Below are positions 47,914 through 58,646 of a stretch of 64,000 bases of DNA, in pieces. This stretch comes from Coffea arabica (taxonomy: Eukaryota > Streptophyta > Magnoliopsida > Gentianales > Rubiaceae). A program made the position numbers and the translations under genes. The stretch's first letter is position 1, and each line of letters opens with the position of its first letter. The notes under the pieces were generated by a model. That model saw only the letters and a list, made by a program, of their open reading frames with translations. It made no database searches and was not told the origin of the DNA. The stretch spans positions 11,488,001-11,552,000 of the forward strand of contig NC_092312.1 in NCBI RefSeq assembly GCF_036785885.1, in the 5' to 3' direction.

Positions 47914-48286
47914 GGCTAATTGATCCGAATATTGATGAAAAAAAAACCCTTCAGACACTTGCGGGTCTGACAGTAGTACGGTATAAATATATGGGTGCCG
48001 GGCTGACACAGCCCGGCACCTGACACCAAAAAATTTTTTTTTTTTTTTAAAAGACACATGGGTGCCGGGCTGTGTCAGCCCGGCACCTGAAAAAGTCAGA
48101 AAAAGTTGGCTGCCGGGCAGTCTCTGCCCGGCAGCCAGTCAAATAGTAAAAAAAAAATTTCGAAGGGCCTCAATGCAATTCAGACAAAGGGCTCAACTGC
48201 AAAAGCTGGCTGCCGGGCACTCTCTGCCCGGCAGCCAGTCAAAGTGTTTAAAAAAATATTCGGCAGGCTTCAATGCAATTCAGACA
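47914..48286. repeat. Left terminal inverted repeat of the MULE, with four GC-rich hairpins
   Basis: It matches 58274-58613 in inverse orientation. It contains palindromes built on two themes. GGTGCCGGGCTG-aca-CAGCCCGGCACC (about 47994-48020) and the same with a tgt loop (about 48061-48087) each have perfect 12-bp arms. GGCTGCCGGGCAG-tct-CTGCCCGGCAGCC (48108-48136) has 13-bp arms, and there is a near-copy at 48208-48236. Such sites could be transposase-binding sites or fold-back RNA sources; that is inference. Confidence 0.9.
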
Positions 48287-48519
48287 ATGTAGCTCCCGTG
48301 AATTTTTCACACTTTTTTGCTTCAGATTTGCCCCTTTTGCAGGCTTGTGGACAAAAAAAAAATTGTCTGCAGCTCCCGTGAAGCAAAAAAGAGCTGAATC
48401 AAAACAAATTTACGTACGATTGGACAAAAGAACTATGCTCCATTAGACTTTAGCAGGTCGTGAAACAATAATTGTGTGCTACCGGTAATAAAATTTTTTT
48501 TTAAAAAAAAAAACTTTGT

Positions 48520-48570
48520 AATCTAGCCGTCCAAACGGACGGCTAGATTTTACCTTATGCTCTATATAAG
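48520..48570 (+). promoter_or_regulatory. Perfect hairpin plus TATA box of the MULE transposase
   Basis: AATCTAGCCGTCC-aaac-GGACGGCTAGATT (48520-48549) is a perfect 13-bp inverted repeat with a 4-base loop. A TATA box TATATAAG follows at 48563-48570, and a CT-rich leader begins about 30 bases later (about 48595). This fits a core promoter for the transposase gene. The palindrome's role as an operator-like or terminator-like site is unknown. Confidence 0.65.
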
Positions 48571-48599
48571 CACTGAGGAACTTCCTCATCGTCCGCACC

Positions 48600-50391
48600 T
48601 CTCACTTTCTCCCCTACGAAATTTACATTTCTCATTTTTCTCTCAGCCCTCAGTCGGAGTTTACATTTCTCAGTGTCTCACACTTTCACACGAGCACCTC
48701 ACTTTACATTTTGCAGAGTTGGGCGTATTACTATCTTGTGGCCCTAATCGATATTTTGAAGAGTTGGGCAAAGAACTGTCCTGTGGTCCAAATCGTGAGT
48801 ATTTGTTGGCTTAGTCCTCCTTATTTAACAAATGATTATTACTTTGTTTGGCAGTAGAATTGGCTTGTGGTCCTGTTGGTGTTTCTAATAATTACCTTAT
48901 TCTTATGCAGAATTGGCATCAGACGCTTGGTGCCGTGTTTTTGTTAATCGCCGTGCTGATTAATTGCGGTGCTTCTGTTAAGGTCGCCGGGCTCATTACT
49001 CACGGTGCTCCCAAGGCAATCGATTTTTTTGATTCAAAAAAGGTTAGTGATTTGTATTATATAAAAGTTGCTATAATTTGTCATTTTATGTTAGTGAATT
49101 GTTGATAAATATTTTATGATATTATTATAATTTGTTATTAATTAAATATTTAATTTATTGTTGAAGCAATTGTAAACATATAATGTAGTTTACGTATGTT
49201 TGTTAATATTAGTTAGTGAAGCACGGTACACGCTTAGTTGAATTAGTTTAGTGATTGAATTAGTTTAAGTAGATTAATTAGTTGTTTAAATTTGTTTAAT
49301 AAATGTATTTAAAGTGATTGATTAAATGAATATAAATCTATAATAAATGCAGTACATAAAATTGATGTCATTAGCATAGCTTAATATCGAAATTAGTATT
49401 ATTGGTTCAATGCAATTCACCTTATTATGCAAGTTAGTTGATAATTAGTCCACGGTATTTAGTATATGATTAGTTTAATTAGTTTTGTGATTTAATTAGA
49501 TTAATTAGTTGCTTTTTAATTAGTTGAATGAATTAAATTTAATAGGTTCGATTAGATGAATTTAGATGTATTTGTCGAGTCATGTATTGAGTTTTGATTA
49601 TGATAGCTATTTAGTAGGGATAATTTAAGTATTTGAAATAATTGCTACATTTAATACATAAAATGCATAAACATAATGTAATTAGGTTAGCTTTATTTCA
49701 AAATTAGGGGTATTAGTTTAATGCAATTGACTTTGTTGCGCAAGTTAGTTGATAACTAGCTTGTGCTATTTAGTATCTGATTAGATTAAGTAGTTTTGTG
49801 GTTTAATTAGTTAAATTAGGACCTCTCACTCTTTTGTAATTAATTAATTTTAAGAGGTCGATTAAATGAATTTAGATTTATTTGTCGAGGCATGTATTGA
49901 GTTTTGGTTATGATAGCTATTTAGTGGGGATAATTCAAGTATTTGGAAAAACTGCTACATTTAATACATTAAATGCATAAACATAACGTAATTAGCATAA
50001 AATCATTTTAAAATAGGGTTTTTAATATTAGTAAGATATTTGATTAGAATTTCATATTTAATTGACCAAATATGAAATGTAGGTGCATGATAGACTTAGC
50101 ATAAGGTAAAATTTTTATAACTAAATGTAGTAATTAAGGTGGTTAATTAGGTTTACTTTGTTATTTATTAAATGATACGTTTATTTGTTATAAATGGTTG
50201 AATTATTTAATTATAATGCTTTTTTTGTTGTTATTTGTTATATTATTGGTTATTATTTGTTACAATTATGGACTCATAATTGTTTATTTATTTGTTATAA
50301 ATTATACATATTTGATTCGATCAATTAATTGATTATTCAAATAAGCTTATCAATGCGATTTTACAATGTTATCAACACTCGTCCGTAATAG
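48600..50391 (+). other. MULE leader exon and 5' intron with about 310-bp degenerate tandem repeats
   Basis: A CT-rich leader begins soon after the TATA box. Donor AAAAAAG|GTTAGTG lies at 49042/49043 and acceptor CCGTAATAG ends at 50391, just before the transposase ATG. Within the intron, about 49370-49995 holds two clear copies and a partial third of a unit of about 310 bp (shared words TTTGTCGAG-CATGTATTGAG and ATTTAATACAT-AAATGCATAA). Open frames in the leader region do not resemble known proteins. Confidence 0.55.
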
Positions 50392-50398
50392 GTATAAC

Positions 50399-53184
50399 AT
50401 GTCAAGTGATAATTGCCTGGTGATACAATTATATTGGGGAGGAAAAATTATATACAAAAAGGGGTCAATTTCATATGATCCTCCTATACCGAAAAATGCG
50501 TTGTTCCTGACAGAGGTGGTGGGTTATGATGAATTGGTAGATAGAATATACACTATTATGGGTTTAGATCGGAACAGCTATAACATTAGTTTGATATATC
50601 GGAGTTGTCTCCAAAATGGCAAGTTTGGTGCAATGCCTTTGGTAAATGACAATGGAGTTGCTGGTCTGTACTACTTACAATCTGGTAGTAGGCTTGCAAC
50701 CGAAATATATGTGGAGGTCGAGAAGCTATTGGGTTTAGAAGAACATGGTACCGATGGTTTATAAATTATAAGTGGTAATCTTGAGCGAGGCGGTAGCAGT
50801 TCCGAACATATATCTTTATTGCAGCTAGTCGCCCATTTTGAGAGTCAAATGACCCAACTAGCTAGAGCAGATGTCGAACAAAGGCATAGAGGGCGAAGAA
50901 GGGGTACTGGTCGGCAGACGAATAATGAGCCTCCATGTACAGGTGCTCGACCGATAATTCACACCTCAAGCATTCATTCTCGAGGTGCGGATATTGAATC
51001 GGCACCAATGTTTGATGCACAGCCATCTACTGACGATCAGTTTGTAGATGTTGACATGGACTCCGAACCGGAGCCCAATCTTAGTGGTTCGGATGATGAG
51101 AACCACGAACATGGTACTGATAGTCAAGCAGGGCATCTAGAGGGCACATCTATGGCCCATGATGACATGGATCACGGTGCCCCCTGGATAAATAGTGAGG
51201 GTCCACAACTGCGTTATGAAGCTGGTGTTGACGCTGCATTGAATTTTGACCCCCTTGATGCTGGGCGAGTGGAAAAGTTAAGAATGTGGAATGAACACAC
51301 CAGAGATTTAGAATTGGGCCATCTTTTTGAATCAAAGGAGCATGTCCAACGAGCTGTGAAGTTGTGGTCCATCAAGGAGAACAGGGAGTTCAGAGTTCGT
51401 GAGAGCACGCCAACGACTTGGTATGTTCGTTGTCGGGCTCGTAACTCCGTCCCCCCTTGTAATTGGCAGCTTCGTGCAACCTTACGGAGCTCGCACAACA
51501 TGTGGATGATTGTCACACTTGCTGACGCACATACTTGCGTCCGTATTTGCTATAGTAACGATCACCGTGGATTGAGTAGTGACATAATTGCTGAGCACAT
51601 TATTCCCCATATTATGAATGGTCCGGTGTACAAAATCAAGGAAATTCAGGCATCGGTGAAACAAGAGTTTCATTGTGATGTGTCATATAAGAAGGCTTGG
51701 TACGCTAGACGCCGTGCCATTGATATATTATATGGGGACTGGCCGACATCCATATTGCAACTGCCGACATATATTGAGGAGTTACAACGATCGAATCCAG
51801 GGACGGTAGTTGTGTGGGATCATCATCCATTAAGTACCCCATCTGCAATAATTTTTGATTATATATTTTGGGTATTTGCTCCAGCCATCCAAGCTTTCCG
51901 CTATCTAAAACCGGTGATATGCGTGGATGGTACCTTTTTAAAAGGGCCTTATCGGGGAAAACTTTTGGTCGCCATAGGGTTTGATGCTGACAATTCAATG
52001 TTTCCTTTGGCATATGCCCTAGTTGATGAGGAGAATAATCGGAGTTGGTCTTGGTTCATGAGACTGTTACGCATTCACGTGTGTGGTGATGTGCAAAATA
52101 TATGCATTATTTCTGATCGTCACCACGGCATTATAAACGCAATGCGTACACTCGAAGAGTGGCAGGAGCCATTAGGGGTGCACCGATTCTGTTTGATTCA
52201 TATTCGGAGTAATTTCACACAAAAATTCAAGAATGAGAGGTAAATTGTCTCCGAACCTTTAAAAATAATGCATCCGCACCCTAACATATTAAACATATAT
52301 TAAACTTATTCTGACGATATTTTATGTTGCCTGGTAGACTTAAAAGTCTGATGTACGCTGCTGGTGTGGCAAATCAGCCGCGCAAGTATGAGGACAACAT
52401 GAATTTGATTTACTCCTTGAATTTGGAGGCGTACACATGGCTAACGGGTGGATCAGTTCGACCCGAGCAATGGGCTCTGTGCAAAGATGGGGGTTATCGT
52501 TGGGGGCACATATCCACAAATATGGCTGAATGTTTCAATAATTTGTTGAGGGACGCTCGGTTGCTTCCAATTACTGCATGCATACGGTTCACATTCAATC
52601 AAACAGTTGACCTGTTTGTCAAAAATCATAAGGTGGCATGGAATCTAGTATACGCGCTCCCAAAAAAATTTTGGAAGCTATATGTAAAAAATGAAAAAAA
52701 AGGGAGGGCACATGCAGTTCAAGTGTTCGATCACCAGAGAGGCATTTACTGTATCACAACTGCTTATCGACAAAGCCGACAAGGAGGTAATGCCCAGACT
52801 GTCGACATTGGAAGTCACACATGTACATGTGGAAAATGGAGAGAACTACGCTTCCCATGTTCGCATGCTATGGCAGCGTGTTATAGGTGTGGTATTAGTC
52901 CAATGACGCTTGTCGCTCATGAGCATACGTTTCCCGCTTATCAGGCTACATTCAGTGGTTCTTTTCAGCCGCTACGGGATCCAAAATATTGGACCACATC
53001 TGAATTAAAACTGAATGTCAATGGAGATCGGTTGAAACAAAAGATGCCCGGACCATTGAGAACTGCTAGGATCAGAAATCAGATGGATAGAAGATGTCCT
53101 GATGCACCACGTCGATGCAGTAACTGCTTACAGCCGGGTCACACTGCCCCTAATTGTCCATATACTGGTTATTTTCATAAATAA
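50399..53184 (+). CDS. MURA-type MULE transposase
   Basis: Exons 50399-52239 and 52338-53184 join AG|A (Arg) for 895 codons. I chose ATG 50399 (MSSDNCLVIQLYWGGKI) because it follows a splice acceptor and matches MURA N-termini. Order: N-terminal beta-rich domain (1-120); acidic linker; MuDR DNA-binding domain (about 300-370, with FRVRESTPTTWYVRCRA); MULE catalytic domain (about 470-600, with CVDGTFLKGPYRGKLLVAIG and CIISDRHHGIINAM giving two Asp of the DDE triad); SWIM zinc finger (CTCGKWRELRFPCSHA); C-terminal zinc knuckle (CSNCLQPGHTAPNC). An in-frame TAA occurs at 50762-50764. It may be a nonsense change, or it may be removed by a short intron (phase-0 GAG|GT at 50716/50717 to CAG at 50824). 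It binds TIRs and cuts and pastes the element. Confidence 0.9.
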
Positions 53185-53416
53185 CTTGAGCTGTCTCAGT
53201 TCTGGTAGAGGGTTGTACTAATAAGTAACTGGTATTTGATATTTGATAGTATTAAATGCATAACTTTTGATGTATTATCTGTTATGAACTGCTATTTGGT
53301 AGTGATAAATGTTAAACTCTGGATGTATTGTCTGTTGTGATGCATTTGTTAAAGTGTTAAAATTTGGAGAATAAACATGGTACTTATATTATTTGTATCT
53401 GAAAGTAGGATTTAAA

Positions 53417-55927
53417 ATGGAGCGATGGAACAGAACCACAGCGCCCCCTCATCCCGGTCCCTTGGATGACAGTGTTTTATATCTACAATCAGAACACAGG
53501 TCAGCTGCGATCTTTCAAGGCAATGGTGTGGATTTAGATGTTCGGCGGTGTGATAAGAGGTTTTTTCAACCTCTTATACATTTAGATGAACGGGTTGCGC
53601 ACTACATCGATGCTGCTGGCTTTTATGGCATTCGCCGCGCCGGTTATCTCACAGTAGATCATGGTCTTATTAATGCACTTGTGGAGCGTTGGAGGCAAGA
53701 GACACACACTTTTCACCTTCCAGTTATGGGAGAGGCGACTGTGACTCTGCAGGATGTGGAGGTTTTATGGGGTCTAAGCGTTGATGGTCTACCCGTCACA
53801 TTAGTACAGACGAAACGTAGTCCATTAGACCGCAAACAGTTGGTTAACGACCTTTTGGGATATTGGCCAGAAGATAATATGCTGAACCACGGTCGTCTGA
53901 AGTTATCGTCCATATCCCGACGGTTGAGTACGCCACTGCCTGCAGATGCTTCTGATGAGATGGTTCGCCAGTATGCCCGGATGAACATTCTAATTCTATT
54001 GGGTGGATTGCTATTTGCAGATTCGTGTCAGAACGTCGTCAGTTTAAGTTGGCTAGACTATGTTCGGGATTTGGATGCCATGAGCCAGTACAGCTGGGGA
54101 TCTGCGACGTTGGCGTGTTATACCGACGATTGTGCCACGCATCACGTGTGTCTGCAATCACATCTGGAGGTCCGTACTTGTTAGTACAGCTTTGGGCGTG
54201 GGAGCGGATTCCCGTGATTCGTCCTGATATACTCCCATATTCTGGGATTGGGGATTTTCCTAGAGGTGGTAGATGGGCCGCTCAACGAACAGGGGTTGAC
54301 CCTTATAGCCGATCCACTACATCTTATCGGGAGCAGCTAGCCTTATTGCGGTTGGATCAGGTATAACGTCTATATCAATAAATTATATTTTATAGTCCCT
54401 CGTTTTTAATTTTGGATCGTATCTAAATTATGGTTATGGTAGCAGTTTATTTGGATGCCGTATAGCAATGGCGTACTGGCTAGTCTACCTGATTATTGCA
54501 GAAGAGGGGAGCGCATATGGCGGGCAAGAGTCCCTCTAATTTTCTGGCACATCGTTGAAATACATTGTCCAGATCGTGTCATGCGCCAATTTGGGATGAG
54601 GCAGGAAATTCCGGAAGAAGTTGACACTAATCGAGCTTTACACCAATTGGAGATTTCCGGTTATCCTGGAAGAAATTGGGCTCATTTTCATCGGGATTGG
54701 ATAGGATACTGGAATGCGCGTGGAGAAGCACAAGTACCTGGCGTGCCTACAACCACGTTCAGGCCTTCCAATAATTATCTGGAGTGGTATCACAATCACA
54801 CCGTTCTGTACATTACGCCGCCTATCCAGCAGCAGGCACAAGTTGGACAAATGTTGCATGGAGTTTCGGGCCAGTTGGAGTATTTGGTAAATTACTACTA
54901 TCTCCCAAATTTAATTTATTTACTTTTGGACAATGGATGATCATGTTTTCTCCTATTTTGTATATGTCAGATGAATACTATGCAGCGCATTGGTCGGCAA
55001 TCACATGGTGCACTTGAACTTGATGACCCTGGGAGTCGATTTCATCCACGTCTTGCAACAATTGTTGATGGAGCATATGGATCAATGCAATATCTCCAGC
55101 GCTTTGATCGCATGGTTGTTGGTGATTATGATTCTTTCGATCATAATCCTCATGTGACACCAGAAATTCCTATCCAACCTCGCGTGCGACGTGTCCCTAC
55201 ACAAGGTGGACCATCATCTAGTAGAAGTCGACGCCATAGGCATGGGTTGCAGGACGAAGTCATTGAGGAGACGGGCATTCAAATGACCGAGGGGGGCACT
55301 CAGTCGCATTACAACCCGACTAGTAATCAATTCACCACATCTGTGTCTTTGCCGATGACAGACATCCACGGTGTGTCACATGGACAGAATATATCGCCCT
55401 TTACCCCTCAGGTGACATCGTTCCCGCACTCACAGTATATTGCTCTAGATGCCACGCCTTTGCCACAGTTTCCACCCTTTGGTGTATATTCCAGGCCCTC
55501 TCCATATTTGCCTGTATTTGGGGGACATTTTCCATTCTCGTCAAACGAGCCTCCATTTGGATACGTTGCCACTGCAGCGGACTCATCTTCTACTGCTAAC
55601 CTACATCCAATATTCAATTTTCTGAACGAAACGGGTGGTGTCCCTTCCATTTCAGACCTTCCCGATTATTACAGTCTTGGACAGACTACGACCGTATCTG
55701 CGTCGATCCAGCCGATATCTACTACTACATACGGTCAGACGGGGGATTTTGCCACGTATCGTTCTCAACACGATGGTGATAGTAGTACGACAGTTGAGTC
55801 GGATGAGGAGGATGACGTAGGACCCTATGCTCTTCGTGATCGTTGCAGACGAAAGCCTAAAAGATTTTGTTGTCCGTCTACAACACCAGGTGATAAAGGC
55901 AAGGGCAAAAGGCGTACCAACCGTTGA
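53417..55927 (+). CDS. Plant mobile domain (PMD, MAIN/MAIL-like) protein carried by the MULE
   Basis: Exons 53417-54360, 54446-54886 and 54971-55927 have GT-AG borders in phase (the second acceptor is an ambiguous CAG/CAG). PMD signatures: HYIDAAGFYGIRRAGYLTVD, HTFHLPVMGEATVTLQDVEV with LWGLSVDG, LLVQLWAWERIPVIRP, QFIWMPYS, then RVPLIFWHIVEIHCPDRVMR and RQFGMRQEIP. The domain fills about residues 30-450. A long Ser/Pro-rich tail follows and ends in a basic segment KGKGKRRTNR. Near 54115 the homology moves from one frame to another (WGSATLA then LYRRLCHAS), consistent with one missing base. Host PMD proteins (MAIN, MAIL1) act in silencing and genome stability, and the domain is known from transposons. 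Its role here is unknown. Start is 232 bp after the transposase stop. Confidence 0.88.
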
Positions 55928-56069
55928 TATGATCATTTCAATTGCATGTTTTACAATTTCAAATATTTGAATATGAGGATTTAGCGTTAATTTAATCTTT
56001 TATTATTATAATACTTATCGCTATTTTTAAATTCACGATTGTACAATGTCATGTTATGCATTTTTTCTT
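55928..56069. other. 3' flank of the PMD gene within the MULE
   Basis: Short AT-rich stretch before the tandem repeats; probably 3' UTR. Confidence 0.4.
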
Positions 56070-57880
56070 CTTACAGTGATTTTTTATTGCATAATCTCAA
56101 ATAATTATAAAATCTTTATTTCAAGTGAAACTTAATAGACAACTACTTGAAATGCCCAAAAAAATAACTGCTTACATATTATTCAATCGACTTAACGCTA
56201 TATAGTTACTTATATTATAATAGAATATTTAATTAACTATTTAAATTTACCAAATATAAGTATTGAACATTAGATATTAATTCCGTGGATGTTTTTAGGG
56301 TTTTAGGGTTTAGGTTTTAGAAATGCATTCTTCTTTAGGGTTTAGGGTTTAGGGTTCCTTCTTTAAGGTTACATTATCAAGGAAATTCTACGCTGTGTAT
56401 AGTCTAGGGTTTAGGGTTCAGGGTTCAGGGTTTAGGGTTCAGGCTTTTAGGGTTTAGGTTTCAGAAATGCATTCTTTTTTAGGGTTTGGGGTTTGGGGTT
56501 TAGGTTTCAGAAAATATTTATTTGTTAAAATTTATCATTTGTTTGTCATTTGTTTTGTAATTTAATTTGTTTTAACAAATGATGAAACGTGCATCATATA
56601 TAAAAGAAAATGTAGTGAAATAGAAAATTTTAGTTTGCGTATATAGTAACTTTAGTTGTAAATAGTATTAGGTATTATAATCGGTTATAATCAGGTATTA
56701 TGATTAAAATAACAAATAAAGGTGATTACCAATATAAAGAACTCACATTAATTTTTAAAAAACTTCTTGCCATTTCTTCTTGTCTTTCTTGCATATTAAA
56801 TCAAATATTTGAATCATACAATTTGTTTATCTTACATTTATTTTTTCATCTTACATTTATGTTTATCTTACAGTGATTTTTTATTGCATAATCTCAAATA
56901 ATTATAAAATCTTTATTTCAAGTGAAACTTAATAGACAACTACTTGAAATGCCCAAAAAAATAACTGCTTACATATTATTCAATCGACTTAACGCTATAT
57001 AGTTACTTATATTATAATAGAATATTTAATTAACTATTTAAATTTACCAAATATAAGTATTGAACATTAGATATTAATTCCGTGGATGTTTTTAGGGTTT
57101 TAGGGTTTAGGTTTTAGAAATGCATTCTTCTTTAGGGTTTAGGGTTTAGGGTTCCTTCTTTAAGGTTACATTATCAAGGAAATTCTACGCTGTGTATAGT
57201 CTAGGGTTTAGGGTTCAGGGTTCAGGGTTTAGGGTTCAGGCTTTTAGGGTTTAGGTTTCAGAAATGCATTCTTTTTTAGGGTTTGGGGTTTGGGGTTTAG
57301 GTTTCAGAAAATATTTATTTGTTAAAATTTATCATTTGTTTGTCATTTGTTTTGTAATTTAATTTGTTTTAACAAATGATGAAACGTGCATCATATATAA
57401 AAGAAAATGTAGTGAAATAGAAAATTTTAGTTTGCGTATATAGTAACTTTAGTTGTAAATAGTATTAGGTATTATAATCGGTTATAATCAGGTATTATGA
57501 TTAAAATAACAAATAAAGGTGATTACCAATATAAAGAACTCACATTAATTTTTAAAAAACTTCTTGCCATTTCTTCTTGTCTTTCTTGCATATTAAATCA
57601 AATATTTGAATCATACAATTTGTTTATCTTACATTTATTTTTTCATCTTACATTTATGTTTATCTTACAGTGATTTTTTATTGCATAATTTCAAATAATT
57701 ATAAAATCTTTATTTCAATTAAAACTTAATAGACAACTACTTCAAATGCCAAAAAAAATAAATGCTTACATATTATTCAATCGACTTAACGATATATAGT
57801 TACTTATAATATAATAGAATATTTAATTAATTATTTTAATTTACCAAATATAAGTATTGAACATTAAATAATGAATAAAT
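56070..57880. repeat. 797-bp tandem duplication with telomere-like arrays
   Basis: Copies start at 56070 and 56867 (CTTACAGTGATTTTTTATTG), exactly 797 bp apart and identical by eye. A third, partial and more diverged copy starts another 797 bp on at 57664 and runs to about 57880. Each full copy holds about 215 bp of degenerate plant telomere repeats (TTTAGGG, TTCAGGG, TTTGGGG) at 56295-56510 and 57092-57307. There is no coding capacity. The full copies look very recent; the partial one is older. Confidence 0.93.
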
Positions 57881-58273
57881 TTTTAAACGGCCTTTTATTA
57901 TAATTTTAATATACATAATATTTTTCATCCATGCATAATTTAATTTTTTGAGTTGCCAATATACTTCTTTATGCATCTCCGCATCTGCTTTGCTTCTGCT
58001 TATTGCGCGCAGGAAAGTGAACTTTTCACCATAGAAATGTAATCGATGTTTAATTTTTACCTCTACTTTAATTCCGTGGATTGAAGAATATTGTCAGAAA
58101 TGCATTCTTCTGCCGCATTTTTTTTTTGTAAAACAAGCCGGCAGCCAGCTTTTCACACAGGTAGAAGCCAAACGCATGGCTAATCTAACCACTTCTTCTT
58201 CATAAAGCGCTATAGCTTTGAAGGTCGTTTCATAGCTTGCCAAATGTTCTAGTGCTCTAACAGCTTGCCAAAG

Positions 58274-58613
58274 GTCTGAATTGCATTGAAGCCTGCCGAA
58301 TATTTTTTTAATATTAATTATGCAATTCAGTTGAGCCACTTTGTCTGAATTGCATTGAGGCCCTTCGAAATTTTTTTTTTACTATTTGACTGGCTGCCGG
58401 GCAGAGAGTGCCCGGCAGCCAACTTTTTCTGACTTTGTCAGGTGCCGGGCTGACACAGCCCGGCACCCATGTGTCTTTAAAAAAAAAAAATTTTTTTATG
58501 GTGTCAGGTGCCGGGCTGTGTCAGCCCGGCACCCATATATTTATACCGGACTACTGTCAGACCCGCAAGTGTCTGAAGGGTTTTTTTTTCATCAATATTC
58601 GGATCAATTAGCC
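58274..58613. repeat. Right terminal inverted repeat of the MULE
   Basis: Inverse of the left TIR, holding three of the four hairpins: GGCTGCCGGGCA... at about 58391-58419, and GGTGCCGGGCTG-type palindromes at about 58441-58467 and 58507-58533. It ends AATATTCGGATCAATTAGCC. One left-arm hairpin is replaced by an AT-rich segment here. Confidence 0.9.
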
Positions 58614-58646
58614 TTGGATTGACATATAAACATGTCACCGAAAATC

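Larger units (their letters stand above)
47914..58613 (+). mobile_element. 10.7-kb Mutator-like element (MULE) with transposase and PMD genes
   Basis: The element begins GGCTAATTGATCCGAATATT and ends with its inverse. It is flanked by a perfect 9-bp TSD, TTGGATTGA (47905-47913 and 58614-58622), the Mutator hallmark. Terminal inverted repeats extend about 340-370 bp (47914-48286 and 58274-58613). Order inside: left TIR, hairpin and TATA box, leader exon, 1.35-kb 5' intron, MURA-type transposase, PMD protein gene, 797-bp tandem repeats, right TIR. Both genes are on the + strand. The clean TSD and well-matched TIRs suggest a fairly recent insertion. Each gene has one reading-frame irregularity, so this copy may not be autonomous. 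Confidence 0.93.
47749..58639. mobile_element. Older MITE split in two by the MULE insertion
   Basis: Left piece 47749-47913, right piece 58614-58639. The left edge GGTGACATGTTTTCTATGTC and the right edge read inward, GGTGACATGTTTATATGTC, are inverted copies, both continuing AATCCAATGCCA. The MULE and its TSD interrupt the right arm. Without the MULE and one TSD copy the MITE would be about 180 bp. Its class is unknown, since no clear TSD is seen at the outer ends. Confidence 0.75.

Noticed and set aside
47940-48260. CRISPR-like array of repeated GC palindromes
   Set aside because: The palindromes lie in Mutator TIRs of a plant genome, are few and unevenly spaced, and recur inverted at the other end of the element.
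48557-49105. Two + strand open frames in the MULE leader as possible captured genes
   Set aside because: They sit between the TATA box and a good donor site, so leader exon sequence is the simpler reading; no protein similarity recognised.
56290-57310. True interstitial telomere or chromosome end
   Set aside because: The TTTAGGG units are degenerate, short and lie inside a duplicated 797-bp unit within a MULE, with host genes on both sides.
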